A stretch of DNA of 64,000 nucleotides from Straminergon stramineum. Lineage: Eukaryota > Streptophyta > Bryopsida > Hypnales > Calliergonaceae. This document shows positions 28,030 to 42,429 of the stretch, piece by piece (position 1 is the first letter of the stretch; the number at the start of each line of letters is the position of its first letter). The translations under genes were made by a program, and so were the position numbers. The notes beneath the pieces were generated by a model that saw nothing but the letters and a program-made list of their open reading frames with translations, was not told the origin of the DNA and did no database searches. The stretch covers positions 22,444,001 through 22,508,000 of the forward strand of contig OY987267.1 of the NCBI GenBank assembly GCA_963920665.1. Direction: 5' to 3'.

Positions 28030-28200
28030 TAAAAAAAGGACCTTTTTTGTGCATAACTTTTGCTACTGGGCACCAATTGATATGAAAATTATATTTCCAA
28101 AAAACTAATGTGTTTTTCTATCTTCACAAACAATTTCCAAAAATCATGATGAATATTGACATTGTAAGAGCTTGCCCAAAATCCATTTTGTCATTTTGTG
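28030..28200. repeat. Dispersed repeat E, copy 2
   Basis: Partner of 21060-21220; the flanks differ, so only this block is repeated. Confidence 0.7.
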
Positions 28201-28599
28201 ACTTGAAGGGAAAGTTGGACTTTAGGGATTTAAATTATACTCCTTGGAACTTGCCTTTATAACTATCATTTTTTTAAATCTTGAGGTCTATATAACATTT
28301 TATTTCCTGCTCTTCATGAGAGGGAACCTTTCAACTTGCTGAATACCATACATGAAGAGCAAGATCGATACATCTACATCAAATAGATAATATTTAAATA
28401 AAATAAAATAATGTCTGATGTATGCTGAAAATAGAGTTATTTCACAAGTTAGTTTTTTTTTCCCTTCATGCCATTTGTTGGAAAAACAACACCCCTACAT
28501 TGGCGCATTTATTTCTTTATTTATTTCAAGTAATTTTCCACTGCTACTGTAATGTATTGCATTTCTATATATAAAATACAGAGTACTATGAAAGTGGTA

Positions 28600-29260
28600 T
28601 GACCTTATCCTGTGTGAAAATCATGCAGGGAATGATTTGAACTTCTTTTTTTCTTTCTCTTTTCTTACCCAAATGACGTCCCCACCTTTGATTGCAAGAG
28701 TACAATCCAACTGCTACCCCCAGCTGAACAGGGCCTGGCTGATGCATCTTGGACTTCTCATATTAACTTCTCCACAATCTTCTTATGCCTAATCTATTCA
28801 TTAGCATAACTTAAGTTAAGTTATATCTAAGTTTCAGATCTTCTGGCATTGCATTGCATTCCCAACATTTGCTCTTGCTCTTGCTCCATTGAAGGGGACC
28901 CATTTCTCGAGAAACCAGACAGATTTAAGGAGCATAAAACACGGTGCAGTGCAGAAAGTGGAGGGATCAAGTTGACCACAGGACCCCCTTTACTTTACTT
29001 AAGCCTCTTATTAGTCTGTCTTAGTGCGACTCCAAACTGACACCGACTTCATTAACTTAATGTGGTTGAATCCGTATCGCCCCATATCATCGACTGTGTG
29101 AGGCAGTAGGCAGGCATGTGCAACTGCATTAACGACCAATGCCCGGGAATGGGAACGAGGTTTGGCAATACAATATATGCAAAGGCCTTGAAATCGACAT
29201 TCTCCTTGAAGGAAACATTATCATCATAGCATAAGTATGTGTTCCAAAACTTCAATTTGG
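28600..29260. other. GC-richer island 5, no gene proven
   Basis: CTTAAGTTAAGTTA (28809), (GCATT)3 (28846) and (TTGCTC)n (28869). A 63-codon plus frame ends in a hydrophobic stretch (LLYLSLLLVCLSATPN) but lacks support as a gene. Confidence 0.5.
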
Positions 29261-31724
29261 ATAGTCCAATTCAGTACCCAAATACATGAAATTTGGGAAG
29301 GCCTCAAAAAGATTTTTCAAGGGCTTATCAATGTCAATGATGGTCTTTAGAGCATGCCCTCCCAAAGGATAGGAAACTCATTATGGACCATTTGGTTACG
29401 GAGTACAATCCCACTTATTGGCCACTTATCAAAGTCTATAGGGATGTGGAACGTGATGTATGAGGCGTCTACTATTGTGAAGAGTCTGCATGAAGATTTG
29501 TCCACTTGTTGCATTGCATGGTGTCTCTAAATTGTACAAGAGCTTGTCATAATCAACCATAAGATCTTCTGATCAGTCCTCAATGCCAAGATCTATGGCC
29601 AAGATGGGTGAAAGCTCAAGTCTTTTACCCAATTATACTTGGTCTTAGAACTTAGTCAACAAGTTACAGTGCCCCAATTTTCAAACCTCTTCATAAACTC
29701 GAATGGGAAGATCCAAAACAATAAAACACTAGATTCCCCTATACACTCTCTAACAAAAATATTATCTATAAAGAACGGAAGACCTCCCAATATTGTTCTA
29801 AGATCACGTTTCGTCGCTACTCTACCAAATCAATTGCCATAAAGTCTCTATCATACCATTTATGTGTCTTGCAACCCAATTCTAGTATCGAAAGAGCTCC
29901 TCTATGGACTCTAAAGTACCCTACGTGAAGGTTAGAGTCAATAGAAATTAAGTCATTTTTGTTAAAAAGTGTGACACATCATCTTGTGAATGGTGTGGGT
30001 GGCATGGCCCCCTAAGAATTTGAAGTGAAAATTCAATTTCAATACTTGAGTGTTGGTTCAAACCTTTATATAAGATAATATTTATAAAATCAAACAAACA
30101 AGGCACATTGGGTATTGGCCTTGCACTATAAAAATTGGTGTTGGCTTGGTCCCACAACAAGAGGCATTTAGTTATCTATACTCAAAATTGCATCTATTTG
30201 GAGTCGTATTTGTGTCAAATAAAACAATATTTGTGAAAATTCTCTAATTGTTTGTCCTCCTTTCAAGTGATTGAGATTATTATATCTTATGATACATTTG
30301 ATAAAACAAAAAGAGTCTTATGGAACTTTTGTATTGTGTTGGAATGGAAAATGAATTTTTGAATTTTTAAAGATTTTGAGTTGCATTAGTTAAGTTTCAT
30401 GATACTTCCATTTTGATGCGAGTAGGGAGAAACTACACTTTAAGAGTAGCCTTGCCTTGTTGCCAAACAAAAATCATCCAAAATATTCAAGTCCGATGTC
30501 AAAAATATTTAACTAGTTTTACATTTTAAAGATGAATTTTCAATTGCCAATCCTATGCTCTTACAATTAGCCTTACTAAAACTATATCACCATTGGCAAT
30601 AAAATATAATATACAAAATAAATATAGAAATAATAAATACATTTGAATTTAAAATAATTCTTTGGCTTTTCAGTCAAATTTATTCTTATCATTAAAATAA
30701 TAAAAAAATACAATTGCACGTGAAGGAACACACAAATTATTTGAACATACAAGATAAATTATAAATTAATTTGTGCATGAAAATAGCTCTTCAAATTTCA
30801 AATGTTTCATTTATTTTTATGAAAATAATGCAATTGCAAATGAAGGACACTTAAATTATTTAAAGCAATACTCATGGTTGTTCTCTTGTGACTTTCATTT
30901 AATGATTTTAGACATGTGACATTATGATTCTATTGATTCCATGTCCATGTCATGACTTCATTTCATGGCTTTTGTTGTTTGGCCCAAAAATTCTATACCC
31001 AAGCTGTGACTATTTTTCTCTTAACACCTAATGCACCTTACATTGGTCAATACAAAAATATGTATCACCAAATATTGGCTAAACCAATTCAAACCTAAAG
31101 GTTGTCATTGGAATTTAGAGAATCTTTGTTCCTTTTTGTAGAATTTTGGGCTTCAAAAATTTGATGAACTTAGAGTACTTCATCTATTGGGGTTGTATAT
31201 CAACCTTCTTTAGATTAGATTGACTATGTTCTTAGTTTAGGGAAGTATTAACACCTAAAGGATGAGAGGTTCAAATTTCAAATAAAAAATGAATTCAACA
31301 TGTCCTAAGCACACAAAATCTTCGTTTTTTCATTCATCTAATTTTTTTTAGATTCTTATATTAGTTCTTTTAGAATTTTCACAAATTTATTTTGCAAATT
31401 TTCTATAGTTCAAGGAATATAATTATGTCTAAAATCAAAAACTAACTTTCTAAATTCAAAAATTATCCTTCAATTAAAATCTTAGAAAATCACGATAATG
31501 ATAACTTAATATTTTGAATTTAAAGAATTTTTTTGATTAAAATTTACAAATATTGAACCTACAATCAAATTTAGAAAGAATTTCAAATTTTATTGAAAAA
31601 TACTGGTTAGTGTAGCAATTGATTTAATTGTATGTAAATGATCTATGGATCATATTTTGTAAAAAAGATTGAAATTCATCATTAATCCTTAAATGATTGA
31701 GGCCATTTTTTAGCTAATGAAGGG
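29261..31724. other. Intergenic, mostly AT-rich, no gene recognised
   Basis: 29261-29950 is less AT-rich. On its minus strand, stop-broken stretches such as HALKTIIDIDKPLKNLFEAF look faintly coding but fit no family I know. The remainder is AT-rich. Confidence 0.4.
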
Positions 31725-31905
31725 CAAATAATCTTTCAATATATTATAGAAGTGCAATTGTTCATCCTTGGAATTTTGTACAAAAGGGGTAGTTTGACCT
31801 CCAATGCCTCCCCCCCCCCTTTTTTTTTTAAAGTAGATGATGTCATACAATGCTCAAAGGGATGATTTCCACAATCACCAACTAGACGTTCAAGGGTTAA
31901 ACTAG
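31725..31905 (-). repeat. Dispersed repeat G, minus copy
   Basis: Inverted partner of 19890-20095. A C10 run followed by T10 sits where the other copy has AAATATATAAAAAGT. Confidence 0.75.
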
Positions 31906-33879
31906 TATTCTAATTTGCATTTTATTGTACATCTATACAATTTTGGAAATCTAGATTAGCCTTTGGTCTTCAAGGAGATAAGGGGATTGGATGTAGTGTC
32001 AATAATTGTATAATTTAGATTGTTCCAAAATTTCCACAAAATCCTCAAAAAAATAAAAAAATTGGAGTTTTCATTTTTTGATTCATTATTTGAAAATTTT
32101 AAACATTTCCACTTTTAAATAAAGAAAAGAACAAAAGTACAAAATATAGTTTTGAAGATACATAGTAGTTCTACAAGTGTAATTTCTACTTACATATAGG
32201 TCCTACTATTGTAATGTTTCAACTTACTTCGAATTTCATGATTGCATAGAACCACTGTCCTATTGGTATGTACATTTACTCCTCACACAAAACATTGCAC
32301 ATGTACAAACATTCATCTACTCTATTTTTTACTTCATTCTATCCAAACCTACTAAATAATGCCAATCACCATGTATCCTATACAAATTTATTATGTATGA
32401 TGTCATATGCTTCATATTTCAAGTGTACTATTGGATAATTCAACGAATCTTTAATCTATTATGAAGTAATGGATCATATTCATGATGATCGTTGTTTTCC
32501 AAACTATCTACATGTATTGTGTATACATTTTAACATATCCATGTCATTTCAAACTTCATTAAAAATTATTATAAAATTTAAATGTCTACATATATCATAC
32601 TAAATATTACAAGAGTATATATGTCATAAAACTATGAACAATCCTATGCTTATTTTGCTACAATGCCCTATTGTTTTGTTTACCAAGGTAAATATTTCAT
32701 TAGTTAGAAAATTAATACAAATATATTCATTATATGTTGGTATATTAGCATATTTCATTTTTAGGATATGTATCACCTAAAGTTGATCATCTAAAATTGA
32801 TCACCTAAAATCAATATAGAAATCTAAATATCTGAGAATATATCATTGACTTTTTTTTCAACAAATTCCTTTTAAATTGTTGTATGTGCAACAAATCATT
32901 GATTTGTTCTTGTCAAAAATGATACATATTTATATATACACTAGAAGTCAAGACATTGAGTTAGAGTCTTCTATGATTAGTTATTTCTTTTCTTACTTTG
33001 CTACAATAGTTTTTGAAATGAATATAGTAATTTTGCAATTTTGTGCAATTTTCAAGGGCCTTTATTGTAGTTCATGAGAGTATTCATTTATGAAAAACAA
33101 TCGTCACAAAATATTGTAGAAAGTCCTTAGAACTTGATAAAAGCATTTCCATAGGTAGTACTTTGAATTTCTATAGTGATGATCAATTGGAGTAGGACCC
33201 CATGATTGAGTTCCAAATACAACTACTATTGCTTTATGACAATTCCGTTTAACGTCCATCAATCTCTTGTTCCATCTCTAAAAATAACTTTTGGTAGATA
33301 AATGGATCAAACATGGCTTGAAAATGCCTCTTAAAATTTTTGTTTTACTAATATTACATTGATGTATAGAATTTCAAAATTTTGCCTTATATAGAAGACA
33401 TCACTAATTTGTGAAGAGTCCTTTTTTACTGTACCATTGATGGAGGAAACATTAGAAATGTTGGTACTACAATTGTACAAACAATCCTTGTAATGGGTGA
33501 TGTATAGACCCAAGTATGTACTCTTAGTATCATTGACAACACAACATGGCACCCTAAGTTAAGGTAGCACCTAAAATTGTCCAAATAAGCATTTGACCAT
33601 GGTTCCTATTATTACATTATTATGAAACAAATTGTCTTGACAACAAAAGTGGGTTCCAGTTTTCTTTTAGCATGTCTTTTTTGAATACTATATGAATGAA
33701 ATATAAAATAAAATAGTTGAAAATAGATGTCCAAAATGGCCCCCAATTTCTCAAGCATGGAGGTTGTTTATTTTTGGTAACTTTGCATTCCATAGGCAAA
33801 AGATAAGCAAACCCATAATTATAGTTAGTAGTCCAATTTAGATCTCCATTTTTGGATCCAATTTGGTTTTGTTGCATTC
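31906..33879. other. AT-rich stretch without recognised gene
   Basis: Short frames only. CACCTAAA.TTGATCA is repeated around 32773-32815. Confidence 0.45.
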
Positions 33880-34115
33880 TAACATAGTTTTTATTTCATT
33901 AAGTTTGCAAATGGGGCTCAAAGTTTGGGAATTGAGGTGGAAAATTATGCCCCAAGGTTCTTTCATTGTTTCATTGGCCCCTAGGGATGCTTTAGGCTTT
34001 CCATTGAAACCATATACGGTAGTAAGGGAGGCACAATTGAATTCAAAAGGACAAAAATGGTCTTCATGTAAGGTCCAAAATAGGAAGCTCTATGTTTTGC
34101 TTTGACTGCCTATAT
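33880..34115. repeat. Dispersed repeat H, copy 2
   Basis: An 80-codon open frame runs here but ends in the repeated block; no protein family recognised. Reading-frame conservation with the first copy is absent. Confidence 0.5.
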
Positions 34116-34199
34116 TATATCTTTCTTTTTTTTCAAATCTGAGTTGACCCAAATACACGTAAAATAAACCCTGATTTATTACTATTCTTTAGCAGAAAA

Positions 34200-35330
34200 A
34201 AAACAAAGAAAATAAATTCTGAATCTAGTAAGTGTATCAGTATGCACAGAGACCAAACGGTCCACAAATGGGTTTCTTCTTCTTCGTACCATATATACTT
34301 ACTGTTTACCTTTTCGAATACAGAGCTGAACCCCAGTCTGAATTGTGATTATTTTCAACAAACTCCAGTAAACTTAATTTAAAATTTAAAATTTAAAATC
34401 AATTGCTTCAGTCATCTGAAGTCATAAATACCTTGAAAACATTTGACAATATACTTACTGAGAATACTGCAATTCCCCAGGCTTTTCTTATTACTTTACT
34501 TTATTTGAACCCCCCCAATAAGCCAAGGGTCTTCAATGGACAATGGAAGCTCCCTGTGGACAAGTCTGTCAGCCAACAAGTGTTGGAGTCCTAACAAGAG
34601 TAAACTAAGCTATTCATTAATATTATTATATTATTACTTTCAAAAATTCATTGGAACACTAATTCCCCTCTCTTTTTAATATCCATTTTTTTTTTCTTTC
34701 TTCTTCCAAGTACTCCATGTAATTATCAATTGACAGGGACTGAGTAAGGTCTACTGCGGCTTGCTGAATTTTATACGTAGTTTGAATTCCGTTGGGAAGG
34801 GGCAATATTCCCTTAGTACAAGGTTGGAAACATAAAATCCCATTGGGATCCCATGCCACTATGTCCTCCCCCCCTTAACTTAACTTAATCACATCACTGG
34901 CCGACTCTGCAAAAGCATCACTCCCTCCCTGCCTAGGCGGCAGCAGCAGGCTACTAATTGAATTGAACTCAGGCTGTAAAAATAATTATTAGAGACAAAT
35001 CACCTCAACTCAGCGAATGGGGGAAAGGGACATGATGAAGGCAGAAATCACCTTCACTTGCTTTGGGCCCAAAGAAAAACTAATAAAATAGTTAAGAAGA
35101 GAAAATGACAGGAAAGAAAAAGAAAAAGGCAGGGAAGGGAAAGGAAAAGGAAAGGAAGGGCAACTTTAAGTTAGTTCTCTCTGGATATGAAGAATGGGCA
35201 AATTGGGGGAGCAACTGAATGGCATCTTCCAGTCCTTCATCAAACCTTCCAATAATCTAGTCATATTAGCGTAGGTTAAGCAATTGGTAAGACTTGTGTT
35301 TGTTCCTTTTCAAGGAATATCAGTAGTAGC
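34200..35330. other. GC-richer island 6, no gene proven
   Basis: (TTTAAAA)3 at 34376, CTTAACTTAACTTAATC (34873) and purine runs AAAGAAAAAGAAAAAGG (35117) and GGGAAAGGAAAAGG (35138). A T-rich/CT-rich stretch occurs at 34680-34705. Confidence 0.5.
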
Positions 35331-37639
35331 AACAATGCTAGTGCATGAGCTTAGAGACACGAGCATGTGAGCCTTTAGCCTACAACCATTTGAGGGTGTT
35401 TATAACAGATGTACATTATATAACTTGGAAAGATTTTATAATATTGGTATCTATAACATAGACATCACTATAACTATAGAATCATTGACTCATAGATTCT
35501 ATGCTCATGTGTTAGCACTCCCATAGGTAGTAGTGATAAGGTAAACATGTCTATTATCAAGTAGATTTGTTATCCAAGTAGGTATCTTTGTCAACTCATG
35601 TACTTTTGAGAGATTCAGAAGTTGGAGAGAAGTCATTTGGAATTAGAATGGAGACATAAGGAACAAGAAATGAAATTTACGTGATTTTTCAAAGTTTGTT
35701 GCAACTAAATTGGTAAAGCGTAGGTAGCCCCTTACTAAACCACACATTGACATGCCTCCTCTCCAAGTGCATTGTCATGATGTTAAAGGATTGTTAAGAT
35801 TGTGGTAATGGATGGGTGATTTTTGCAAATGGAAGGGTCCGATAGATGTCACAATTGGCCGATTGATGGCATTGGGTTATTCTACCCTAGGGTCCATTTA
35901 CAGTAAGGCTATAGTGAGGGACCAAAAGCATCCAAGGTATCCCATTTGTTATATGTGACCATGTAAAGTGAGAGCCCCAAACAAAAGTAGTAATGGCACT
36001 TTGCATGCTCTTAGTATAATCCCAAAAGAGACCATAGTTGGGTTGGACATATCTATTTTTTTAGATTCGACATTGTCAAGTGCAAGATACAATAGACAGA
36101 AATCTATAGTTGTGAGGTTTTAGCCCATCATGGTCTCCTATTAGGCCTACCTTAAAAGAAATGGTTAAGAAAAAAGCTCTTAGGAACCAACAAAACATTA
36201 TCTACTTTGGCCATGTAGGATTCCAAGTAGACTTCTCATCCATAAAAAATGGCATGAGCCTTGGGCCAAAGTGTAAGTTAAACTCAACTTGGGCCTCCCA
36301 GGCCTATCTCTCCACCAATCTCTACTTTGATAATAATTCCAGATGACCTTTGGTCTGACCTTGGTGCAAACTGGCCCTTATTCCTTATTCCATAACAGGT
36401 GTCCAAGTTATTGTATTCTGTAATGCTGCTTCGATGTCTATGCGGAGGGACAAAGATTTTAGAAACAAATTTTGGGCCAACCACCCTCCCTTCAGGTGCC
36501 ACTTGGGCTTGTTTTGCATGGGGCCTCATTAGTTTAGTTTTGCAGCACAAAGAGGATGTTTGGTATTTTGGTGACAAGCCCAACCTGACTTTTGAAAGTA
36601 CTGGCCCAAATTTGTGTGCCCTTAGTAGTGACATTTTTGGGGAGAAGATAGGTTCAAGCGTGATTTTACACTTATTTCAAAAGTTGAAATGAGAGGAGGA
36701 AAAGATATAATAATAATTTTTAAAAACTGAAAAAAGGGACAATAATAATGATAAATGTAATTTAGGTCATAATCAATGATTTGAATCAATTTAAAATCAA
36801 CCATAATACTATTATGGTATTCACTCAAGTTCAATTAGTGCACCAAATTGCACCCAAAAATTTAGAGGTCTAATTGGGTTTCCTAGATCTAGAGATGGTT
36901 GTAAATACAAGTCAGAATTAGAAAATGTGGAATAAAAGGGAAAGTGGACAATAGGCCCTCTAAGATAAAATAAAAAAGTAACTAAAAAGAGTAACTAGCA
37001 AGATTGTTTGGTTATTGGAACTTTGAAAAAATTTGATGTATTTTTCCTTCACTAATTCATTCTAAGAAAATGTTGTGGACATTTTTTGTCTAATGGATGA
37101 TTTTGGATGGTTGGATGGAATTTTTTTATTATTTCTACCCAAGCATTTAGGAAGTTTTTTGAAAGCATTTTCAATAGTTGATGTTGGAACACCTTCATCG
37201 TGGTAATATAGATTTTTGTAAAGCAAAAGTTGTTTAACCCTTTGATGACATTTAATTGCATGGACAACAGTCCAAGGGACCTTGAAAAATCTCCTTGAAG
37301 CAAAATATGTGTCTTGTTGCTTGCCCAAAATTTGTGTGGTCTCAACATACAAAAGTGAATAGTGAATGGCAATTTGATTTTGCTATCTTAACCCATGAAG
37401 GACTAGCCTTGTGTTTTTGGCAACATAAATTTTTTGGGTAGGTAAATGTGATAAAATATTGAAATTATTTTACAAGATGTGAACAAAGAATATCTTCCAT
37501 GAGTGCTAAATTTCAGTTCATTTGAGTATATAAGTGAAAAGTTATGATGCAAAATGTTGTTTGTTTTTCAACTCGGGCAACTTGGGCAGATAAAAAAAAT
37601 CACCTTTTTCATAAATAAAATTTTGAAATTATTTTCTTA
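35331..37639. other. Intergenic, no gene recognised
   Basis: Two opposite overlapping frames at 36284-36692 (116 and 97 codons) share the same less AT-rich DNA, and neither resembles a known protein. Two more overlapping minus frames lie at 37052-37372. Confidence 0.4.
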
Positions 37640-38300
37640 GATTTATATGTATAGGGAAAGCTTTGAATATTCCAATTTGATCAACGAGATGAAAGTTATG
37701 AGGAGTTTTAGTTTGCAAGCAGTTATGGAATCTCTACTCTAAAATAAACTTTGAAGTCTCTTATTTAACTCAATTTTCAATAGTTTTATGGAAAAAAAAA
37801 TCATATGATGTATGTTTTATATTAAAAAATTACAACCATTGGGATTGGAATTTTTTAATTTCTTAAGAAAATTGTTAACAATTTAGTATTTTGATTCACT
37901 CTCTACTTATTTCTACTTACTATTTTTTCCTATATGTTGTAAAATTCCAAATGATTTAAAAATTTTCAAGCATATAGCCAATTGGCCTTGAAGAATGAAT
38001 CCAAAGAAGCACCACCATTTTGGACATTTTTACATATAAATGTGACCCTGTGAAGTGTAGTTGTCCAGTTTTTGCAAGGCCAAAAAAAGTATTTTTGTCA
38101 CTTCAAATGCTAATGTCTTGCAATCCACACGGTGGAAATTTTTGAAATTTTTTCTGCATCTTCTCAAACTAGCATACAACAAGAATCTATGGTTACATGT
38201 GTTCAAAAATGTTTTTTTTAATGAATTTTTTAACTTATATTAGAAGTGGCAATTTTGGAGCATTTTTGGTGAATACGTGGCCAAGGAACTTTAAGAGTTA
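37640..38300. repeat. Dispersed repeat A, well preserved copy
   Basis: Colinear with 1-660 in the same orientation over its whole length, including TCAAGCATATAGCCAA, TGAAGAATGAATCCAAAGAA, TTTTGGACATTTT and TGCAATCCA.ACGGT. It shows no gene. Confidence 0.8.
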
Positions 38301-41300
38301 ATGTAGTGCTTGGTAAGCCATATTCAATGTAGAAGTGTGTCTAATAAGTTGAAACATTCCAAAATATTCCAAAAGCTACTTTTTTTACAACAATTCTCTC
38401 AAAACTAAGTCTGAGGGGCTTGACATGTTGTTTAACCCTAAGTGCCCAAGCCTTTGCAAGTGTATTTTTCCTATGAAAAGAGAGCACATGCTTATAGTTA
38501 TCCCGAATGAAGCAATTTTCTTTGCAAAATCTAACTATATAAATGTGAAGAGAGCTTTCTTATTAGCATTCAAGCTAGTTTAAGTGTGAAATTGCATAGG
38601 AGTTGTGAGATTATAATAAGAGAAATGCACATAGCTTATTATTAGTATATTGCCCTTCTCCACAATGTTTGAGAAATTTGCATATAAGAGATTTTTGGGA
38701 TTGGAGATGACGTGAACAACTAGAAATTGTGTTAGCACACTAAAATACATTTTTGGAACACATAAATTCAAATGATGAGCTATCATACTCATTACGCAAT
38801 CCACCTTGCAATTGTTGAAATGCATTTTTTTTCTAAATAGAAATTGCAAATAACTCCAAATCAATACTAGCATGTTAAAATTTTCAACAATGAAAATTGT
38901 GAAAACACTTATTCTTTCCACTTGGACCATTTTCAAAGAAAATGGATAAGTACAATTTTTAAAATTTCAAATCAAGTGAAATTGGCAAGCTTTGCTTAAA
39001 GCCAGGAAATCAAGTAAAATTGGTAAGATTTACTCCACTAGTGGTACATACATGCCTTTGAGGACCTTTTCAAAAATCAAATATTTACTTTCATAGTAAA
39101 AAAAATGTTTCCAATAGTTAACCTTCAATACTGTTTGTAAAACATTTTACAACAGTCAACAAAATTTAATTGCCTACACACAAACGAGTTTAAATTTTGG
39201 AGCGACTGTAAATAGCCATTCAAGAAATTAGGGGTTAACGATTAACTCCTAGAGCATAGGCTTGTGATCACATACTTGAACATCAAAATAATTCACTATA
39301 GGATTACATTTTGTAAATATTCATGAATAATTTTTTGTATTTATTTTTCAAAGATAAAGTTGCATACTTGCATGCCTACTTTTTGTAATTATATTTAAAA
39401 TTATATTTGGAAAATTAGAAATTCCCATGAATTTTTAAAGAAAAAGGAAAATATTCTTAGCAAAAATTGAATACTATTAATTAAAAAAATTCATTGTAGG
39501 TGTATACTATAGTGTAGAGCACCATGGTGTGAACCAATATTTTGAGTCATTTTATAATAAAAATTCAAATTGCAAATAGGCCAAATGTTGTTATTGCAAT
39601 AGCATATTTTATTTTGGAATTTTCTTAAAATTTCATATTTGAGTAGAAGCTGAATTTGATAGACTTTAGGTTCATTATTTGAGCTCATTTTAAAAAAATC
39701 ATTATATTGCTAAAATTCCAATCAAGAGTTGTAGCTAAAGGTATCCAAAGTATAGAATAGAGAAAATTTGTTCTTTCTAGAGGTCTATTTCTCTATTGGT
39801 CAGATGTGCAAACACAACAAAAAATGATTTTTAAAAATAATAAAAATATATTTAATTTAAAAAAAAGCATGTGCCAAGTTGAATTTGAATTTGAATTATT
39901 ATTATTTTTTATATTTGATATATTTGTCCATGTCAATGATGTGTCTCAACCCTTTTGAGAGTCTGAATTTTTCTAATGCAATACAGTTTCTTAGATTTTC
40001 ATCCAATTTTTTTTTATAGTTGTGCCTTCATGAAAAGTAAAAAAAGTAAAAGTCTAAATAATTTGATCTTAGTAAAATGGCATGGCATATCCTTCAACTA
40101 AAAGTCAACAAAAAAAAGATAAACATCATCTATTCTATGTTGGAACTTGGTCATTGTAATTCGCGTGTTACAAATTGTTATAAAGGGAACTCGCAATACT
40201 TTTGTATTAATCTGTGGATCCCCTTCATACAATATTCAAGCGACTTCTCGATGTGAGTTTTTGCCATGATAAACATAGATTTTTCGAATTTTAGTTCAAC
40301 TAATGTTCAAATGAAGTCAATCAAGGGTGGTTCTACTCCAATTCATACAAATTATAAATTCTTATAAAATTATAAATTTTATTTGAATTTGAATTTTAGC
40401 CATACATCTATGGTAGGCTGATTTTATAATTAAAAAAAAACAGGATTATTTTGGTTAATATCATGATTTTGAGCACTATAATATGTCACTATAATGATAT
40501 TTTCAAGCATATTTTGTATTTGATTTGAAAAGTTTTCCCCTTGTTTAAAAAGACCTTGTAATTTCAAAATTTTACAAAAATTTTGAAATTATTTCAAGTT
40601 ATAGAAATCATGCAATTTCACCTTTGAAAATAAAATACAAAAGATTCATTCATATCCAACTATACATAGTCTGTAGTCTATGAGAATTTTCCACCGTGAT
40701 GGCAAAAAACCCTCCTAGAGTTGGGCCAATTGAGAGTATATAGGACCCTACCTAGTCGCCTTCCAAGCAATGGATTCTTTATTGTGGTTTTTGGTAAATT
40801 TAATCCTAAACGACTCTAGGTGAAAAAAGAGCAACACCCTTGAATCACCCCATTATGTCTCCTAACATCCCCCAAATCATCCTATAACATGTTCTAGGAG
40901 GTTAGGTAGCCTTGTAGACCAAAATCTTCCCCTAATTGGCATTTAGGGCACCCAAAGGCCCAATTGAGTCCTAGAGGTGAATTACAACACACACTCATTC
41001 AACCAAAACACTTAATTTTTCCCATCCATTGATTCAATTGTAAGTACCATCCAACCTACCCTAGGTCTTCTCTAACAACTCACAAGCATTTCGTAATGAG
41101 TATTACATTTCAATTCAATGTGTTACAAGAAAACATAACCTAAGCAAAGAAGACAAACTACTACAAGACTGGCTAAAATTAGTGGATAAGGATCAAAGGA
41201 TGATTGAAGTCTTTTCAAAACAAGCTTGAGATTCGAGTTTTCATAGCAATATCTCAACAAGGTTGCTACAATTGGAGGTGATCTAGTGGTAAAGCACAAA

Positions 41301-41454
41301 AATTTGAAAAAATGAATGTCATAAAAGAACTCAGAGAGAGGGAGTGTGGCTTAATTTCTAAAGTCCCAAGGCACTTTCTAAGAGATTTTGCCTCCCAAAA
41401 CATTGAAAATTGCCATTTCTAATGCATTAATTGAAAAAATGTAGAAGATGGATT
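38301..41454. other. AT-rich stretch without recognised gene
   Basis: A 118-codon minus frame (38580-38936) is rich in Phe, Ile, Leu and Asn, as expected by chance from this composition. No motif recognised. Confidence 0.4.
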
Positions 41455-41650
41455 TCTTCAAAATCTAACTATAGGATCTTGTACTAAACTTACATGAGAT
41501 AATGTGGTACAAATTTTGTGTGGTTTAACTACGTGGTTAGAAAGATATTGTATTCAAAGTGAAAAGTGTTTTTTTTGGGCCTTACTCAAAAATTTCAGAT
41601 GGCTTTGACCGCCTCTTGTGGTCAATTTCTACACTATGGACTTCAAATTT
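41455..41650. repeat. Dispersed repeat F, copy 2
   Basis: Same orientation as the copy at 27405. GGCTTTGACCGCCTCTTGTGG is the best conserved stretch. Confidence 0.6.
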
Positions 41651-41689
41651 AATTTTTTTCCATAATCAATTTCATGTTAGACACATGTT

Positions 41690-41870
41690 CACCAATTTTC
41701 AAGTCAAACCAAGACATGGAGCACATCCAATGTAATCTTGCACTACAACTATGTCTCAAGATTTGGCAATACATTGACAAAAAAATTTGCACACACTTTC
41801 CCACCATGAAGTTCAAAAAAACAATAATCCAAATGTTAGATTGAAGTAGGTAATTATAATAGACAAGCCA
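41690..41870 (-). repeat. Dispersed repeat I, minus copy
   Basis: The complement shares ACATTTGGAT, TTGGATGTGCTCCA and TTTG.CTTGAAA with 47890-48050. Translation gives CSMSWFDLK here and CSTSFFGLK in the partner, so it may descend from a coding element, but no family is recognisable. Confidence 0.5.
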
Positions 41871-42429
41871 AAAAACCCTCAAACTTTCAAAAATCTCTAG
41901 TTTCTATGTCAATTTCTAGTACAATGTGAACTCCAATACATCGGGTAGCTCTTGGATAATGGGTTGCCCATTACTCCTGTGATGTTCCCTTATTGTTTCC
42001 ATATTCCCTAAGTTCCCTTGCCATCCTCGAGGCTCCCCTTGCATTCCCAATGCGGTTGAAGACTTCCTTAATGTCCATTTCCAAAATATCAATCTTTGTG
42101 CCAACTATTGCACATTATGTTTACATTGTTGTTGACAAATGCTTATGACATAATCCCTTTCCTCCCTTTCAATTCCTAATTCCTAATGCCTAACTAAATG
42201 ACATTCAAGGCTTTCAAAATTCATAGTGTTTGCATTCAATATTGTAAAATTACAATGTATGAGAATTTCATAAATTAGTTCTTACTTCCTATAAAAATTT
42301 TAGGCAACATTTTCCGACACTAATGACATGATGCATATTCAAATCCTTACTACAAAAATTGAATGCGATATTTTTTTGGACATACCTCTACATCCACTCA
42401 TTCAAATTTTCCAAGGAAAACAAATGAAA

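Noticed and set aside
36284..36692. Opposed overlapping frames of 116 and 97 codons
   Set aside because: No motif, no splice context and no start context; probably chance in a less AT-rich patch.
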